Shown: one piece after another, positions 10,691 to 22,106 of the stretch
Layout: each line of letters opens with the position of its first letter
Numbering within the stretch: the stretch's first letter is position 1
Source: Odobenus rosmarus divergens
Lineage: Eukaryota > Chordata > Mammalia > Carnivora > Odobenidae
DNA: 64,000 nt
NCBI RefSeq assembly: GCF_000321225.1
Contig: NW_004450322.1
Coordinates: 1,730,611 to 1,794,610, forward strand
Direction: 5' to 3'
Program-made: the position numbers and the translations under genes
Notes under the pieces: generated by a model
What the model was told of the DNA's origin: nothing
Database searches by the model: none
Seen by the model: the letters and a program-made list of their open reading frames with translations, nothing else

Positions 10691-10738
10691 CACTTCATCC
10701 ACTAACTTCTGCTTGATTTTGGGCAATGCATGTGTGTG

Positions 10739-10770
10739 CGGGGTGGTGGGGGTGGTGGTGGTGGTGGTGG
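10739..10770. repeat. (GGT)n microsatellite
   Basis: G-rich triplet run TGGTGGTGGTGGTGG just after a short TG repeat. Confidence 0.9.
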
Positions 10771-11323
10771 GAAAAAGTGGGCACCAGCAGATCAGAGTGT
10801 GGTTAGAGGGAGAGAGTTTGTGGGGATTTATCCGTCCATTCTGCAAACCCTAACTCCCTTCCTGCCTGGCTGTGGAGCCGTCTGCTGGCCTCTCTTCCGT
10901 GCCAGTTCTCACTGGGTTCCTGTAACACTTCTTCGTCTCCTTGCCCCTTCACATTAAGGGACGGTAATGGCTTCTCCCTGTTGCTCTTCCCCAGGTGTCT
11001 CATCACCCTTAACTTCCTTTCACTCTGTTAAAACCTTTGTGATGGTCCATTAATTCAAGTCTTTTTGTTTAAATACTTTGAACCATCTTTTTTATTGCCA
11101 TGAAGCTGACTAAATTCAAGGGACTAAAATGGAGATAAAGAGACTATTGGGAGGATGTTATGGTGGTACAGTGAAACCTGATAAAGGCATGAGAGTAGTA
11201 GATGGACTCCAGATGGATTATTAAGGTAAATTTTGCAAAACTTTGTGACAGAGCATAGTTTATTAGGACTAGGTACTGTAAGTCAAATCTATAAGGAGTC
11301 AATGTCAAGAAGAGCAAATAGAA
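10771..11323. other. Unassigned sequence
   Basis: No gene or repeat recognised. Confidence 0.45.
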
Positions 11324-11530
11324 GGGGCGCCTGGGTGGCTCAGTCAGTTAAGCATCCAACTCTTGATTTTGGCTCAGGTCATGATCTCAGGGTTGTGAGA
11401 TTGAGGCCCATGTCGGGCTTTGTGCTGAGCATGGAGCCTGCTCGAGATTCTCTCTCCCCTTCTCCGTCTGCCCCTCCCCTGCTTGCACACGTGCTCTCTC
11501 TCTCTCTCAAAAAAAAAAAAAAAGAAGAAG
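11324..11530 (+). mobile_element. SINEC, older type
   Basis: GGGGCGCCTGGGTGGCTCAG head, then CATCCAACTCTTGATTTTGG, the older body form. Tail A16 then GAAGAAG. Imperfect duplication AAGAGCAAATAGA / AAGAGCAGATAGA. Confidence 0.92.
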
Positions 11531-12195
11531 AAGAGCAGATAGATTAGGACAGATCAGGCATTTATCAGAGGTCAGTGTTTTGGAGGTCACAAGGCAGAGC
11601 TGATGATCCCAGGAGCCAGATATATCCACATGAGCACTGATCCTAAGCCAAAGGTGGTTTGGCTCAGTCTTGTCTTCTTAGAGTTGCAAGAATTAAATGA
11701 ACTAAGTCACACAAAAATGCTTTGAATATGTAAAGCATGATATATGTGTGAAATCCAATGGTAATTGGTATTATAATTAAAATAATTCTTGTAATTATTT
11801 CTGGGTATTTGTATATCTAGATTAATACATTTTGATCATATACAGAAGGGAACTTGAGCTCAATTGAAGAAGTGATAGAAATAATATTTACCCATGGCTC
11901 TTCTTGTGAAATCAGAGAGATTCAATCATTTAAGATCCTCTTTTTCCCACAAATGCTCATTCTTGTGTCTCTGTCTACTCATTGTCACTACTTACTGTTC
12001 TTTGCCTTTAAGGAAGGGGACAATAACACAGATGATCCTCCACAATTGCATCTGTGTCTTTGCAATTTCTAACTCTCATTCTATGGGCAATGAGAGCAAT
12101 GGTGGTAGCTAAGCAATTTGACAATGTACTCAGGAGAAGCTACAGGTTGGTCCAAGGTAAACAACTGAGCAGATAATACAGAGATGGATAATCCA
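11531..12195. other. Unassigned sequence
   Basis: No gene found. Two overlapping 72-codon frames at 11854-12112 lie in different frames and have no family features. Confidence 0.45.
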
Positions 12196-12690
12196 GTTAC
12201 TCTCCCCAATCCCTGTATTTTTAATTGTGGTAAAATACACGTAAGATTTATCATCTAAACCATTTTTAAGTGTACAGCTCATTAAGGACATTCACATTGT
12301 TGAGCAACATATCTCCAGAACTTTTTCATCTTATCAACCTGAAACTTTATACCCACTGAACACTAACTTCTGATTTACCCCTTCCCCAGCCCCTGGAAAT
12401 CACCACTCTACTTTCTATGAATTTGACTACTCTAAGTGCCTCATATAAGTGGAATCTTACAGTATTAGTCTTTTTGTGACTGGCTTATTACACTTAGCAT
12501 AATGTCCTCAAGATTCATCCATGTCATAGCATGTGCCAGACTTTCCTTCTAAGGCTGAATAATAGTCCATTGTATATATATACTAAATTTTGTTTCTCCA
12601 CTCATTCTCAGTGGACACTTGGGTTGCTCCTGCCTTTTGGCTATTGTGGGTAATACTGCTAGTCAGCACTTTCACAGGGTCTCTATAGCA
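12196..12690 (-). mobile_element. Old L1, 3' fragment
   Basis: TAATTGTGGTAAAATACACG to GGACACTTGGGTTGCTCC is the reversed 3' UTR and ORF2 end of an old L1. It is cut off where the tandem array begins. Confidence 0.8.
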
Positions 12691-12801
12691 AGGTTTGTGT
12701 ATTATGTATTTTTGGTCTGTATTCAGGTGTAGGGTCTCTGAAATCTTTGAGGGTTTATATCCCAAGGTGTAACTCTGAGGTATTTAGGATCTTTTTCAGT
12801 T

Positions 12802-12997
12802 GGGACGCCTGGGTGGCTCAGCGGGCTAAGTGTCTGCCTTCAGCTCAGGTCATGATCCCAGGGTCCTGGGATTGAGCCCCACATTGGGCTCCCTGCTCAG
12901 CGGGAAGCCTGCTTCTCCCTCTCCCTCTGCTGCTCCCCTTGCTTGTGTACTCTCTCTCTCTCTCAGATAAATAAATAAAATCTTGAAAAAGAAAAAG
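12802..12997 (+). mobile_element. SINEC inside tandem array
   Basis: Head GGACGCCTGGGTGGCTCAG, tail AAATAAATAAAATCTTGAAA. Imperfect duplication GATCTTTTTCAG / GAATCTTCTTCAG. Confidence 0.9.
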
Positions 12998-14364
12998 AAT
13001 CTTCTTCAGGTAATGAGGTTTTAAAATGCTTTGATTATCTGTGTTCCAAAATTTAAGTCTGAGGTAATTAGGTTTTGTATTCAGTGTATGTGGTCACTGA
13101 AATTCTTCACTCAGTGTTCTCTGATTTAGGTCTGATTTATTTGGGAGGTCTGGGTTCAGGGTCTGAAGCCTTAGAACTTTTGGAGAGTCTGTCCAAATTT
13201 GTTTCTGAGGTATTTGGTGTCTGAAGTCAGAATGTGAGGTCCTTAAACCCATTGGTATCTGTGCTCCGAAGTTTGAATCTGAGGTATGTGGGGTTTGTGT
13301 TCAGGTTGTGCGGTCTCTGAAATCTTTGAAGGTCTGTGTTTCAAGATATGAGTCTGAGGCAATTGAGAGTCTGTGTTCAGGGCTTCCTATCTCCAAACTC
13401 TTCAGGCTGTGTCCTATCGTAGGGGTTCAGGTATTTGAGCATTTGTGTTCACTGTGTGAAGTCTTTGAATATTTAAGGGTTTGTGTCACAAGGTTTGAGT
13501 CTGAGGTGTCCATGGGTCTTTGTGCAAGGTGTGAGGTGTCTGAAATTTTAGATTGTCTGTGTTCCAAGTCTGAGGTATTTGGGGTCTGCTTTCAGGGGGT
13601 GAGGCCTCTAAACTCTTGGAGGTTCTTTTCCAAGGTTTGAATCTGATATATTTGAGGTTTCTGTTCTAGGTGTGAAGTTCCTGAACTACATAAGGTTCCA
13701 TGTCCCAAGGTTTGAGTCTGAGGCATCTGTCTAAATAATTCAGGGTGTAAAGTCTCTGAACTCTTTGAGGCTCTCTCCCAAGGTTTGAATCTGAGGTATT
13801 TTTTTTTCAGGTTGCAAGGTTTCTAAATGCTTTGATGGTCTGTGTTTTAAGGTTTAACCACAAGGTATTTAGATGTCTGGGTTCAGGGTTTGAGCTTCCT
13901 AAATTCTTTGAGGATGTGGGTCCCAATGTTTGAAACTTAATTAACAGGAGGGTCTTAATTCATAATGCATGGTAGGTAAACTCTTTAAGGATCTGTTCCA
14001 AGGTTTGCACCTGAGGTATTTGGGGGTCCTAGTTGAGGATGTGCATTCTGCGACGTATTTAAGAGTCTATTTTTTAAGTTTTGAGTCTGAGGTAATTTGT
14101 GTCCAGGGTTTGAGTTTTTGGAACTCTTCGAGGATCTGTGTTGCATGGCTTAATTCAGAGATATTTGGAAACTGTTCAAATTGTGAGGTTTCTGTCTCTT
14201 CTAGGGTCCATCCTATGTTTGAGTCCAAGATATTTCAGGGTCCATATTTAGAGTTCGAATTCCCTGAACTCTTTGGAGGTCTGTGTTTTGGGTTTTGAGG
14301 TTTATGTATTTGGTGAAATCTGGTCAGGGTATGAGTTCTGCTTTAATACAGGTTTTATTATTAT

Positions 14365-14855
14365 TTAGGTATGGTAAAGCCAGTGGATCAGGAAATGACC
14401 GTCATTGAAAAGATAATTTGTTATACTCACAAACTCCCAAGAGAAGATGGCATGCCATACCATGGAGTGCCACATGGGGAAGCACCAGGGTCAGTCAAGA
14501 GGCAGAGGGAGATAGGAAATTGTCTTTATTGTGATTTTCACAGGAAGGAATGGGCTAGGCAGGGTAATTATCTTAGGATTTGGCTAGATTGAATAATTTC
14601 AGTGGACTCTGGGTATAGGGGCTGTCTCTAGTTGTTTGGTACCTGGCCTTGGGTGATTAGGGCAGAAGAATAGTGGTCTGGAGTGTAAGAGCCTGATAGA
14701 GGAGGTGGTTGGGGTGTGGGCTATGGATTGGTTGGTTTGTACTTGAAAAGTACTCTCTCAGGCAAGTTATTTACTATTTCTAGGACTTGGCTAACCCTGG
14801 GAGGGGCAGTCCCTCCAGGGTCGGCAAGGCCCCAGATGTCAAATCATAAGAATAC
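14365..14855 (-). mobile_element. LTR inserted in the tandem array
   Basis: On the minus strand it begins TGACATCTGGGGCCTTGCCG and ends near CACTGGCTTTACCATACC. A CACAATAAAGACAATTTCC poly(A) region is followed by a typical R/U5-like stretch. Array units resume at about 14877. Boundaries and target duplication are not resolved; family not named. Confidence 0.7.
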
Positions 14856-15995
14856 CGAAAATAAAAGACACGGTTAATGCAGGATCTCTGAAATCAGTAA
14901 GTGTGTTTCTCAGTGTTAGAGTCTGAAGTATTTGGAGTCTTGTTACTGGTGTAAGGTCTCTGAATACATTCGTGGTCTATGTCCTGTGGTTTTAGTCTGA
15001 GGTGTTTGCAGTCTATTTTCAGGGTTTGAGATAACTCATCTCCTCGAGGATCTGTGACTCAGAAGTTTCAATGTAGGGTATTTGGGGGTTTTTGTTCAGG
15101 ATGTGAGATCTCTGAACTCTTGGAGGGCCTGTGTTCAAAGTATTGAGTCTGAGGTGGTTGGAAGTTCATGTTCTTGGCTTGAGGTCTAGAACAACTCTGT
15201 TGTTTGCAGTCTGAAATATTTCAGGTTCTTCATTTAGTGTGTAAAATCTCTGAACTCTGAGCGTGTTTGTCCTCAAGATTGAGTGTGATGTATCTGGAAG
15301 TCTGAGTTCAGGGTTTGTGGTCCATAAATGCTTTGGTGATCTTTGTTTCAGTGATTGAGTATGAGGTGTGAGATCTCTGAACTTTTAGAGGTTCTGTGTC
15401 TCAAGTCTGGTTTGAACTGTTTGGGGTCTGAGTTCAGAATGTGAGGTCTTTGAACTTTTTCATTGTCTCTTTTCAATTTTTAATCTGAGATTTTGGGATC
15501 TGTGTGCAAGGTCTGTGGTCTTTGAACTCTTTGAGAGTGTGTGTCCTAAAGTTTGAGTCTGAGGTATTTGGGGTCTTGTTCAAGGTATGGTATTTCTAAA
15601 TCCTTTGATAAGTCTGTTCCAAGGTTTGGGTCTGAGTTATCTGGGGGTCAGTTTTCAAGGTATGATGTCTCTGCACTCGGTAGTGTTCTGTTTCCCAGTA
15701 TTTTATTCTGAGATAGTAAGTGCCTTTGTTCAGGGTGTGAGGTCTGTGAATTCTTTGAGGGTCTGTGTCCTTAGGTTTGAGTTTTAGGTAGATGGGAGAC
15801 TGTCTTGTTGGCATGAGGTCTTTGAATTCTTTAAGTGTCTATCCCAAGGTTTGAATCTGGTGTGTTCAGAGTTCTGTTTTCAGGGTGGGATGTCTCCGAA
15901 CTCTTTTAAGGTCTGTCCTAATGTTTAAGTTGACGTATTTAGGTGTCTTTGATCAGGATGTGAGGTCTCTGAACTCTTTGAGAGCCTGTGTCTAG

Positions 15996-16560
15996 TAAAG
16001 CAAGAAATGAATCTAGATGGGACCCAATCTTTACCTAAGGGCTGTCCTTTGTGTCTCACATGTTTTTCTTTGATGATTTATGAAAAGCACCTACTAGAAA
16101 TGGGAGAACACACCCACTGGAGCAGCACAGAGCCACTCTGAAGCCCTGGCTGCCACCCCATGGTACAGTCTTAGGGCTCAATCCATGTGAGAGGCTGCTC
16201 TGAGAACTTAAACCACCACTTAATCCTAGAGCCTCTGGCATCTTGGGAGGTTGATTCAGGGGTGGGTCCCAGATAACCAAGAAACCATCTGAGCTCTGCT
16301 GTTAGGAAGATTGCGTACTAATGATTCCTAGGGACAGAACCCAAACTGAACCAAGAGAAAAATCAATGCATGTAATACCGAGCTAAAGCCAAAGCCTAAT
16401 GTTACATGGAAATGTTCAAATGAATGCCGAGTCTAGTCCTGATAGCCCAAGTGCTTGACATCCAGGAGGTATTCAATGTATACAGGATAAATGAATCCAA
16501 GGGGCAGCAGAGTATGGGAGAAGAGCTCTTATTTGCCAGTAAAGGGCTCTGAACGTACAG
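15996..16560. other. Unassigned sequence
   Basis: The array ends at AGAGCCTGTGTCT and unique-looking sequence follows. No gene seen. Confidence 0.45.
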
Positions 16561-16564
16561 TCTA

Positions 16565-16770
16565 GCTCTGCTTATTATACCTTGTGTGACTGTGTAGGTT
16601 AGTTCATGCCTCTGAGTTTCAGTGTCTTTTTTACCTGCAAAACAGGCATCATTATACCTATCAGATAGGTTTATTGAGAAGGTATGGAGATGGCTTATTT
16701 ACACAAATGGAGGGCCTAATGACAGTACCTGGGCCAGAGCAAAGCAGTGCCTATGGTCATTGTTATGAAT
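16565..16770 (+). repeat. MIR SINE, diverged
   Basis: TTGTGTGACTGTGTAGG, GAGTTTCAGTGTC and ACCTGCAAAACAGG follow the MIR order (tRNA head, core, tail) in sense. Confidence 0.65.
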
Positions 16771-17290
16771 AAATTATCACAACCCATGCCATTAGGCACT
16801 GCTATGCCTTTGGAGGCCATGAACGTGTGGTGCTCACTCAATCAGTGGTTTGCCCTCCTGTGCTCCTGCACTTCCTAGGGCTGGCATTTTCTCTGTAGGC
16901 ATTCATCTCCTGGAGCATCACACCGAACTTGACCACATAATAACCACTTGTGTCCAAGATCGGCTATCGTTTCTGCAGTAACTCTCACAGTCAGAACACG
17001 GCACATACATTGTTTCTAATTCATACAATAATAAAACAAGATAGGGATGTGAGGTCCATTTAGAGATTTGGAAAGTGAGCTGAGAGAGGCTGATAAATAA
17101 CTTGCTCCAAGTTACATAGCCTGCCAAAGGCAGCAACTGGTAAGAGCTGACACCCAGAACTCTAGCATGTTCACAGTAGATGCCATCTCAGAAGGGACCA
17201 CAAAACATGACCCAGGAGTAAGTTCATGTTTCAGCTAGTGTGGAGCCCCAATTTCAGAGCTACCCAAGATTGGATGAACTGAGATCAGTG
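16771..17290. other. Unassigned sequence
   Basis: No gene seen. 17041-17110 has a MIR-like fragment (AAAGTGAGCTGAGAGAGGC), too decayed to call firmly. Confidence 0.4.
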
Positions 17291-17411
17291 ACAAATAATG
17301 CAGTGTCAAGAGAATAGAGTGCATTTATTTTTCTTTTGCTGCTTTCAAGATTTTCTCTTTGGCTTTGACTGTCAACATTTTTATTATGCTATGTCTGGGT
17401 GTGGATTTCTT

Positions 17412-17662
17412 GTTTTATTTTGTCTTTATAAGTCTACCCCCAGGGCTTCCCAACCTTGGCTGCATATTGGAATGACCTGGGGATCTTTTAATTTATTTAC
17501 TTATCTTTAGAGAGGGAGGGGAAGAGAGAGAGAGAGAATCTTAAGCAGGCTCCACACCTAGCGTGGAGCCCCGATGTGGGGCTCGATCTCACAACCCTGA
17601 GATCATGACCTGAGCCAAAATCAAGAGTTGGATGCTTAACTGACTGAGCCACCCAGGCGCCC
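17412..17662 (-). mobile_element. SINEC with apparent 3' transduction
   Basis: Older SINE body at about 17490-17662, followed in SINE sense by some 70 bp that are not SINE. They include a MER5-like hAT fragment (TTGGCTGCATATTGGAATGA on the plus strand). The duplication GGTGTGGATTTCTT at 17398-17411 and 17666-17679 encloses both parts, so SINE and extra sequence entered together. Confidence 0.75.
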
Positions 17663-17973
17663 CTAGGTGTGGATTTCTTTGCGTTTATTTTATGTGTAGC
17701 TTGTTGCGCTTTTTGGATGTGTAGATTAATGGTTTGTAACAGATGTAGGAAATTTTCGGTGGTTATTTCTTCAAATAATTTTTCTGTTCATTTCTCCTGT
17801 TCTTCAGATTGTATAATCTTGAATGATCTATCCTTGAGTTCACGGATTCTTTTTTTCTGCCTGCTCAAATCTATTTTGAGCCCCTCTAGTGATTTTTTAA
17901 ATTTTAGTTATACTTTTCAACTCCAGTATTTCCTTTTTTAAAAAATAATTTCTGTCTCAGTATTGATGTTCTT

Positions 17974-18175
17974 TTTTTTTTTTTTTAAGATTTTATTTAT
18001 TTATTTGACAGAGAGAGACACAGCAAGAGAGGGAACACAAGCGGCGGGACTGGGCAAGGGAGAAGCAGGCTTCCCGCTGAGCAGAGAGCCCAATGCGGGG
18101 CTCGATCCCAGGACCCTGGGATCATGACCTGAGCCGAAGGCAGATGCTCAATGACTGAGCCACCCAGGCGCCCAT
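17974..18175 (-). mobile_element. SINEC inside L1
   Basis: Reverse full-length SINE with a perfect 14-bp duplication GTATTGATGTTCTT at 17960-17973 and 18176-18189. Confidence 0.95.
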
Positions 18176-18497
18176 GTATTGATGTTCTTTATGTGATGAA
18201 TCATTGTGATAAAACTTTCCTTTAATTGTTTATACATGGTTTCCTTTAATTCTGTAAACATATTTATAATAGCTACTTTGAGGTCTTTGTCTGCTAACTC
18301 GCACATCTGGGTCCCCTTAGAGTGGTTTCTGCTGCCTGTTTTTTTTAAAACTGTACAAGAATCACACTCTCCTGTTTCTTTGCAGTCTCGTAACTTTCTG
18401 TTGAACACTAGGCATTTCAGATAACATACTGTAGCAGCTATGGATTCTAATGAACTTCACCCTCCCTCTGAGGCTTTTTCATGGTGCTGTTTTCTTT

Positions 18498-18713
18498 ATT
18501 ATTATTATTATTTTTAAAATTTTATTTATTTTGACAGAAAGAGCACAAGCAGAGGGAGCCGCAGAGGGAGAGGGAGAAGCAGGCTCCCTGCTGAGCAAGG
18601 AGCCCGATACGGGGCTTGATCCCAGGGCCTGGGATCGTGACCTGAGCCGAAGGCAGCCACTTAACCACTGAGCCACCCAGGCATCCCATTTTTTTTTTTT
18701 TTTTTTTTTAAGA
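18498..18713 (-). mobile_element. SINEC with a second SINE tail at its 5' end
   Basis: Body at about 18510-18687 ends CCACCCAGGCATCCCA, then about 23 T and AAGATTTT: the reversed end of another SINE tail. The duplication CATGGTGCTGTTTTCTTT at 18480-18497 and 18718-18735 encloses both. Confidence 0.85.
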
Positions 18714-18937
18714 TTTTCATGGTGCTGTTTTCTTTTAGTTTATTTGTTTAATGTCTTGTCTGGACTAACTCTATAAGGTATATTTCTCCTACAGTGTGCA
18801 GTCTCTGATATCACTCTCCAGGTTTTTAACCTCGTTTTTATTTTTAAGCCTAGCTTCCTAGAAGTTACTCCAGGTCAGCATAGCTTAATATTCAATCAAT
18901 GACTATTTAGAGGTTGTGCTTATGCTCCCTGAGCCAG

Positions 18938-19690
18938 TGATGGGGATCAGGACACACTACTCTAAAATATGGCACTGTGACATGTTGAATATTTTATTTT
19001 ATTTTATTTATTTATTTTTTTAAAGATTTTATTTATTTATTTGACAGAGAGACACAGCGAGAGAGGGAACACAAGCGGGGGGAGTGGGAGAGGGAGAAGC
19101 AGGCTTCCCACTGAGCGGGGGAGCCCGATGCGGGGCTCGATCCCAGGACCCTGGGATCATGACCTGAGCCGAAGGCAGACGCTTAACGACTGAGCCACCC
19201 AGGCGCCCCACATGTTGAATATTTTAAATTGAAGGAGTCTGAGCAAATGGCAGAAGGAGGAAGTTCACTCCGACCTTCCCCTTATAATTCCCCCCTGAAA
19301 CAGGTCATAAGACTCTTATGTGAGAGGTGTCTTCCCTATACTCAGAGGAAAGTAGTAGCATCCTTATCTCTGAAGACAAAGGGATGTGGAGAAAAATCTG
19401 AGAAATCAGGCTTGCAAAGTTTCCCCCACTTTACTACACTTACCTCATACTCCTTGACCTATTGTATTCTTCCATGGCTGTTCTCTTTTCATCAAACCTA
19501 GCATAAACATACTCCGGTTTAATAATTTCTTTGGGTTTTCATTTCCTTATGAAGGCCCCCATGTCATGTAAAACTTAAATAAATTTGTACGTGTTTCTCC
19601 TGTTAATTTGTCTTTGTCAGTCTAATTTTCAGATCCAGGCAGGGACTCTAAGAAGACTGAGGAAAACTTTTTCCTCCCCTTTGCTGATGG
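18938..19690 (+). mobile_element. LTR, family A (copy 4), sense
   Basis: Starts TGATGGGGATCAGGACACAC. It has a poly(A) signal AAACTTAAATAAATTTGTAC near 19570, then GTTAATTTGTCTTTGTCAGT and the 3' block GGAAAACTTTTTCCTCCCC. It serves as the reference for orientation of the family. A SINE interrupts it near the 5' end. No provirus genes follow. Confidence 0.7.
18997..19209 (-). mobile_element. SINEC inside LTR
   Basis: Reverse SINE with a perfect 17-bp duplication ACATGTTGAATATTTTA at 18980-18996 and 19210-19226. Body type GGCAGACGCTTAACGACTGAG. Confidence 0.95.
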
Positions 19691-20003
19691 ATCTGTGAGT
19701 GATGTGGGGGATGCTTTACATTCTGCCACATGTTCTAGTGGAGACTAGTGGCTCTCAAGTGTATGCTGCAGGTGCTTTTTAGTGGGTGCAGCCTGCCGTG
19801 GGCACAGCCTCTTGACGCTTAGGGAGAAGTATGAACTTAACAGGGTACTTTTGAGCTATTTCCCTGGTTCTCACTGTTAAACTTCTGGGTGATTTGCTGC
19901 TTTGTCTTTGGTACTGGTTTCATAAAACCATTAGCCTTCTCTTAATTGTCTGACAGTAAGATTATTATTGCTTTTGACTACACCTTAAGACATGAGTTCC
20001 TCC

Positions 20004-20490
20004 TGTGGGGGAGGAAAATATTTTCATTCTACCGTTTTAAATTCTTGGTTAAGGCCCCTATCATGAAAGACAGATAAATAAGAGAAAAACAAACAGAAGT
20101 TTATTAACATATATATCTCATCTATACATGGAAAAATAACTCCCAGAGATGGCTTAGATTTTAGGCCTAAATCCCATTCTCAATTGAAGACAAAAGAAAG
20201 AAAGGTGTAGGGAGGCCAGGAAAAGCATGGCAAACATGGATATAGTTTGTTATGCAGATTTAAGTCAGTGCCTTCTCCACTGATGGGAGTCTCTTGTGAT
20301 TTAGAGTCATCCTCTTCCTGATACAGAGAGATATACCCTTATAAATACAGATTTCCTTTATAAATATAAATGTCCCTCACAAAAGGGTAACTTCTACTCT
20401 GTTTCCAGACCTTCCGTGTGTCTGCTGTTTCTCAAAATAATCAGCTCAAAATATATATACCATATATACTAAAAGGCATATTTTGGGGTA
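20004..20490 (-). mobile_element. LTR, family A (copy 5)
   Basis: Plus-strand start TGTGGGGGAGGAAAATATTT and end block GGCATATTTTGGGGTAGATT, with AGTTTATTAACATATATA (reversed poly(A) side) between. Strongly diverged from copy 4. Confidence 0.6.
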
Positions 20491-21480
20491 GATTTTCTGG
20501 TCTCCTATACTCCACTCTGTTCTAAGTAAAATCAGCCTCTCAGCAGAGCTGTGGAGTTGCCGGTCCTCTAGTCTTGCCTCTCCTCTTGGGCAGAACTTCT
20601 GTGGTCTTGCACTGAAGATAGGGCTCGGGACAGGGATCCTAGAGTGACACCTCTGCCCTGAAAGTGGGAGCTGAAAGGGACTGTAGCTCCTATCTTTTTC
20701 TGATTGTCTCTCCCTGCACAGAACCACCACCCTATGGGCAGGATCTGAGGGTGGGGTTTGTTTTGGGGCTCCAGTATTGCCTTGCATGGGGTACAGCTTC
20801 CTCCACACACTATGGGTGGAGGTGGGAGGGGAAAGGGAGCCCTGGTCTTCTCTGCCATGGACCAGAGCTTCTATAATACAGAGCTGGTGGGTGGGAGGTG
20901 GGGGCAGATGAGAGATGCCTGCAACCCATCCCTCTTGGGGTAGAACGGCAGCCCTAAAACCAGGAGCTGTGGGTACAGGGAGCCCCCATCTTCTTGGCTG
21001 CACTTTCTTGGAGGTAGAGCTTCTGTAACATGGAGCTGGGTGGGGTCGGAGTTTAAAGGGGAGGTAGGAAAGCAGGTTCTAGCTCAAATGCCACAGACTC
21101 ATGCTGTTCTAAGTGTTTATTAGATTTTATTAAATAAATGCTTCTCAATTTGCTGTATGATCTTAGATCATTTGCTTAACAAGAACTTCAAATGGTTGTG
21201 TTTTATAATTTTTACCAGTTGATTTTTTTTAATGGGGTGAGAGTCCGCTGAGCTCCTCACACTGTCCAGAAGTCCCCTCTGTCTTCCTACTCTTGTTGAA
21301 AGTACCACGATCCAAGTAAATTAACAGATAAAATGCAGCAAATATAATAAAGGCTTGCATTCAGAAAGGCTTTTTCCTATAATTGTGTCCATGCTTCAGC
21401 TGTACCTGCTGACCTGGATCTCTGTCCCACTGGTGACTCATGCTGTCTTTTGTCCTTGGAGGCTTGAAAGCCCCCTTTTA
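20491..21480. other. GC-richer sequence, possibly old L1 5' region
   Basis: Two imperfect internal copies of GAGCTTCTGTAACATGGAGCTG (20868 and 21018 areas) and other loose repeats resemble L1 5'-UTR-type sequence, but I cannot assign it. A 185-codon minus frame (20446-21003) crosses an LTR end and has no domain features. Confidence 0.4.
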
Positions 21481-21482
21481 AG

Positions 21483-21590
21483 TTTATTTATTTATTTTTA
21501 GTAGTCTCTGTACCCATTGTGAGGCTCGAACTCACGACTCCGAAATCAAGAGTCATATGCCCTTCTGACGAAGCCAGCCAGTTTGCCGAG
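21483..21590 (-). mobile_element. Older tRNA-SINE, fragment
   Basis: TTTAGTAGTCTCTGTACCCA, GGCTCGAACTCACGACTCC, AAATCAAGAGTCATATGC and GCCAGCCAG: older carnivore SINE body, decayed. Confidence 0.7.
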
Positions 21591-21918
21591 CCTTTGTTTA
21601 AGGCGAGAGCACCCTAAGAGTTCTCCTGCCTCTGTCCATGGGTGTATTTCTGCCTCTATAGCAACAGCCACTTACTTGCCCAAGGATAAAGCCATCGTAA
21701 GCTGTAGTCCCTTGTCAAGGACAAAACACTGATGGCATCTGTCAGGAAGACCACCCAGCATGCTGTTTCATCCCTTTCCCTTGCTCATGCCACACCTCCT
21801 CTGCTTAGTCACTCAGCAAACATCTGTGGGACATCCATGAAGTGAGGCCTTGGGGCACAGCAGGGAAGCTCACAAGGTTCTCCTCTTGTGGGTTGACATG
21901 CTTGCTCTCTTTTTTTCC

Positions 21919-22106
21919 CTCAAGATTTTATTTATTTGAGAGAGAGAGCAAGAGAGAGAGCACGAGCGGGGTGAGGGGCAGAGGGAGAGGGAGAAGCAGA
22001 CTCCCTGCTGGGCAGGGAGCCCGATGTGGGGCTCCATCCCGGGACTCTGGGATCATGACCTGAGCCGAAGGCAGACAGTTAACTGACTGAGCCACCCAGG
22101 CGTCCC
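21919..22106 (-). mobile_element. SINEC
   Basis: Reverse SINE; flanks TGACATGCTTGCTCTCT and TGACATGCTGTCTCTT are an imperfect duplication. Confidence 0.92.

Larger units (their letters stand above)
12690..15995. repeat. Diverged tandem array, about 75-bp unit
   Basis: Roughly 35 diverged units lie head to tail, excluding a SINE (12802-12997) and an LTR (14365-14855). A unit I counted at 13283-13357 is 75 bp. It has two halves: a TCTGAGGTATTTGGGGTC half and a GTGAGGTCTCTGAACTCTTT half, the latter followed by GAGGGTCTGTGTCCCAAGG. Some units are partly deleted. The plus strand is rich in T and G. Because 75 is divisible by three, unit-length peptides with a 25-residue period appear (for example 13308-13640 and 13969-14298), but these are by-products and not a gene. 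The family is not one I recognise. Confidence 0.9.
17291..18937 (-). mobile_element. Old L1-derived region (5' side), interrupted
   Basis: Segments such as CAAGATTTTCTCTTTGGCTT, ATTTCTTCAAATAATTTTTC and ATAATAGCTACTTTGAGGTC are collinear with the reversed 5'/ORF1-side region of old L1 or HAL1 elements. Three SINEs interrupt it. Confidence 0.6.

Noticed and set aside
13308..14298. Two ~110-codon frames with a 25-residue period, possibly a repeat protein
   Set aside because: They only reflect a 75-bp DNA period; units drift in and out of frame and no start context, promoter or conserved residues appear.
12690..15995. CRISPR-like regular repeats
   Set aside because: Units are contiguous without unique spacers, strongly diverged and in a mammalian genome.
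20446..21003. 185-codon open frame on the minus strand
   Set aside because: It crosses an LTR end and loosely repetitive GC-rich sequence, has no domain, and competes with open frames in other frames.
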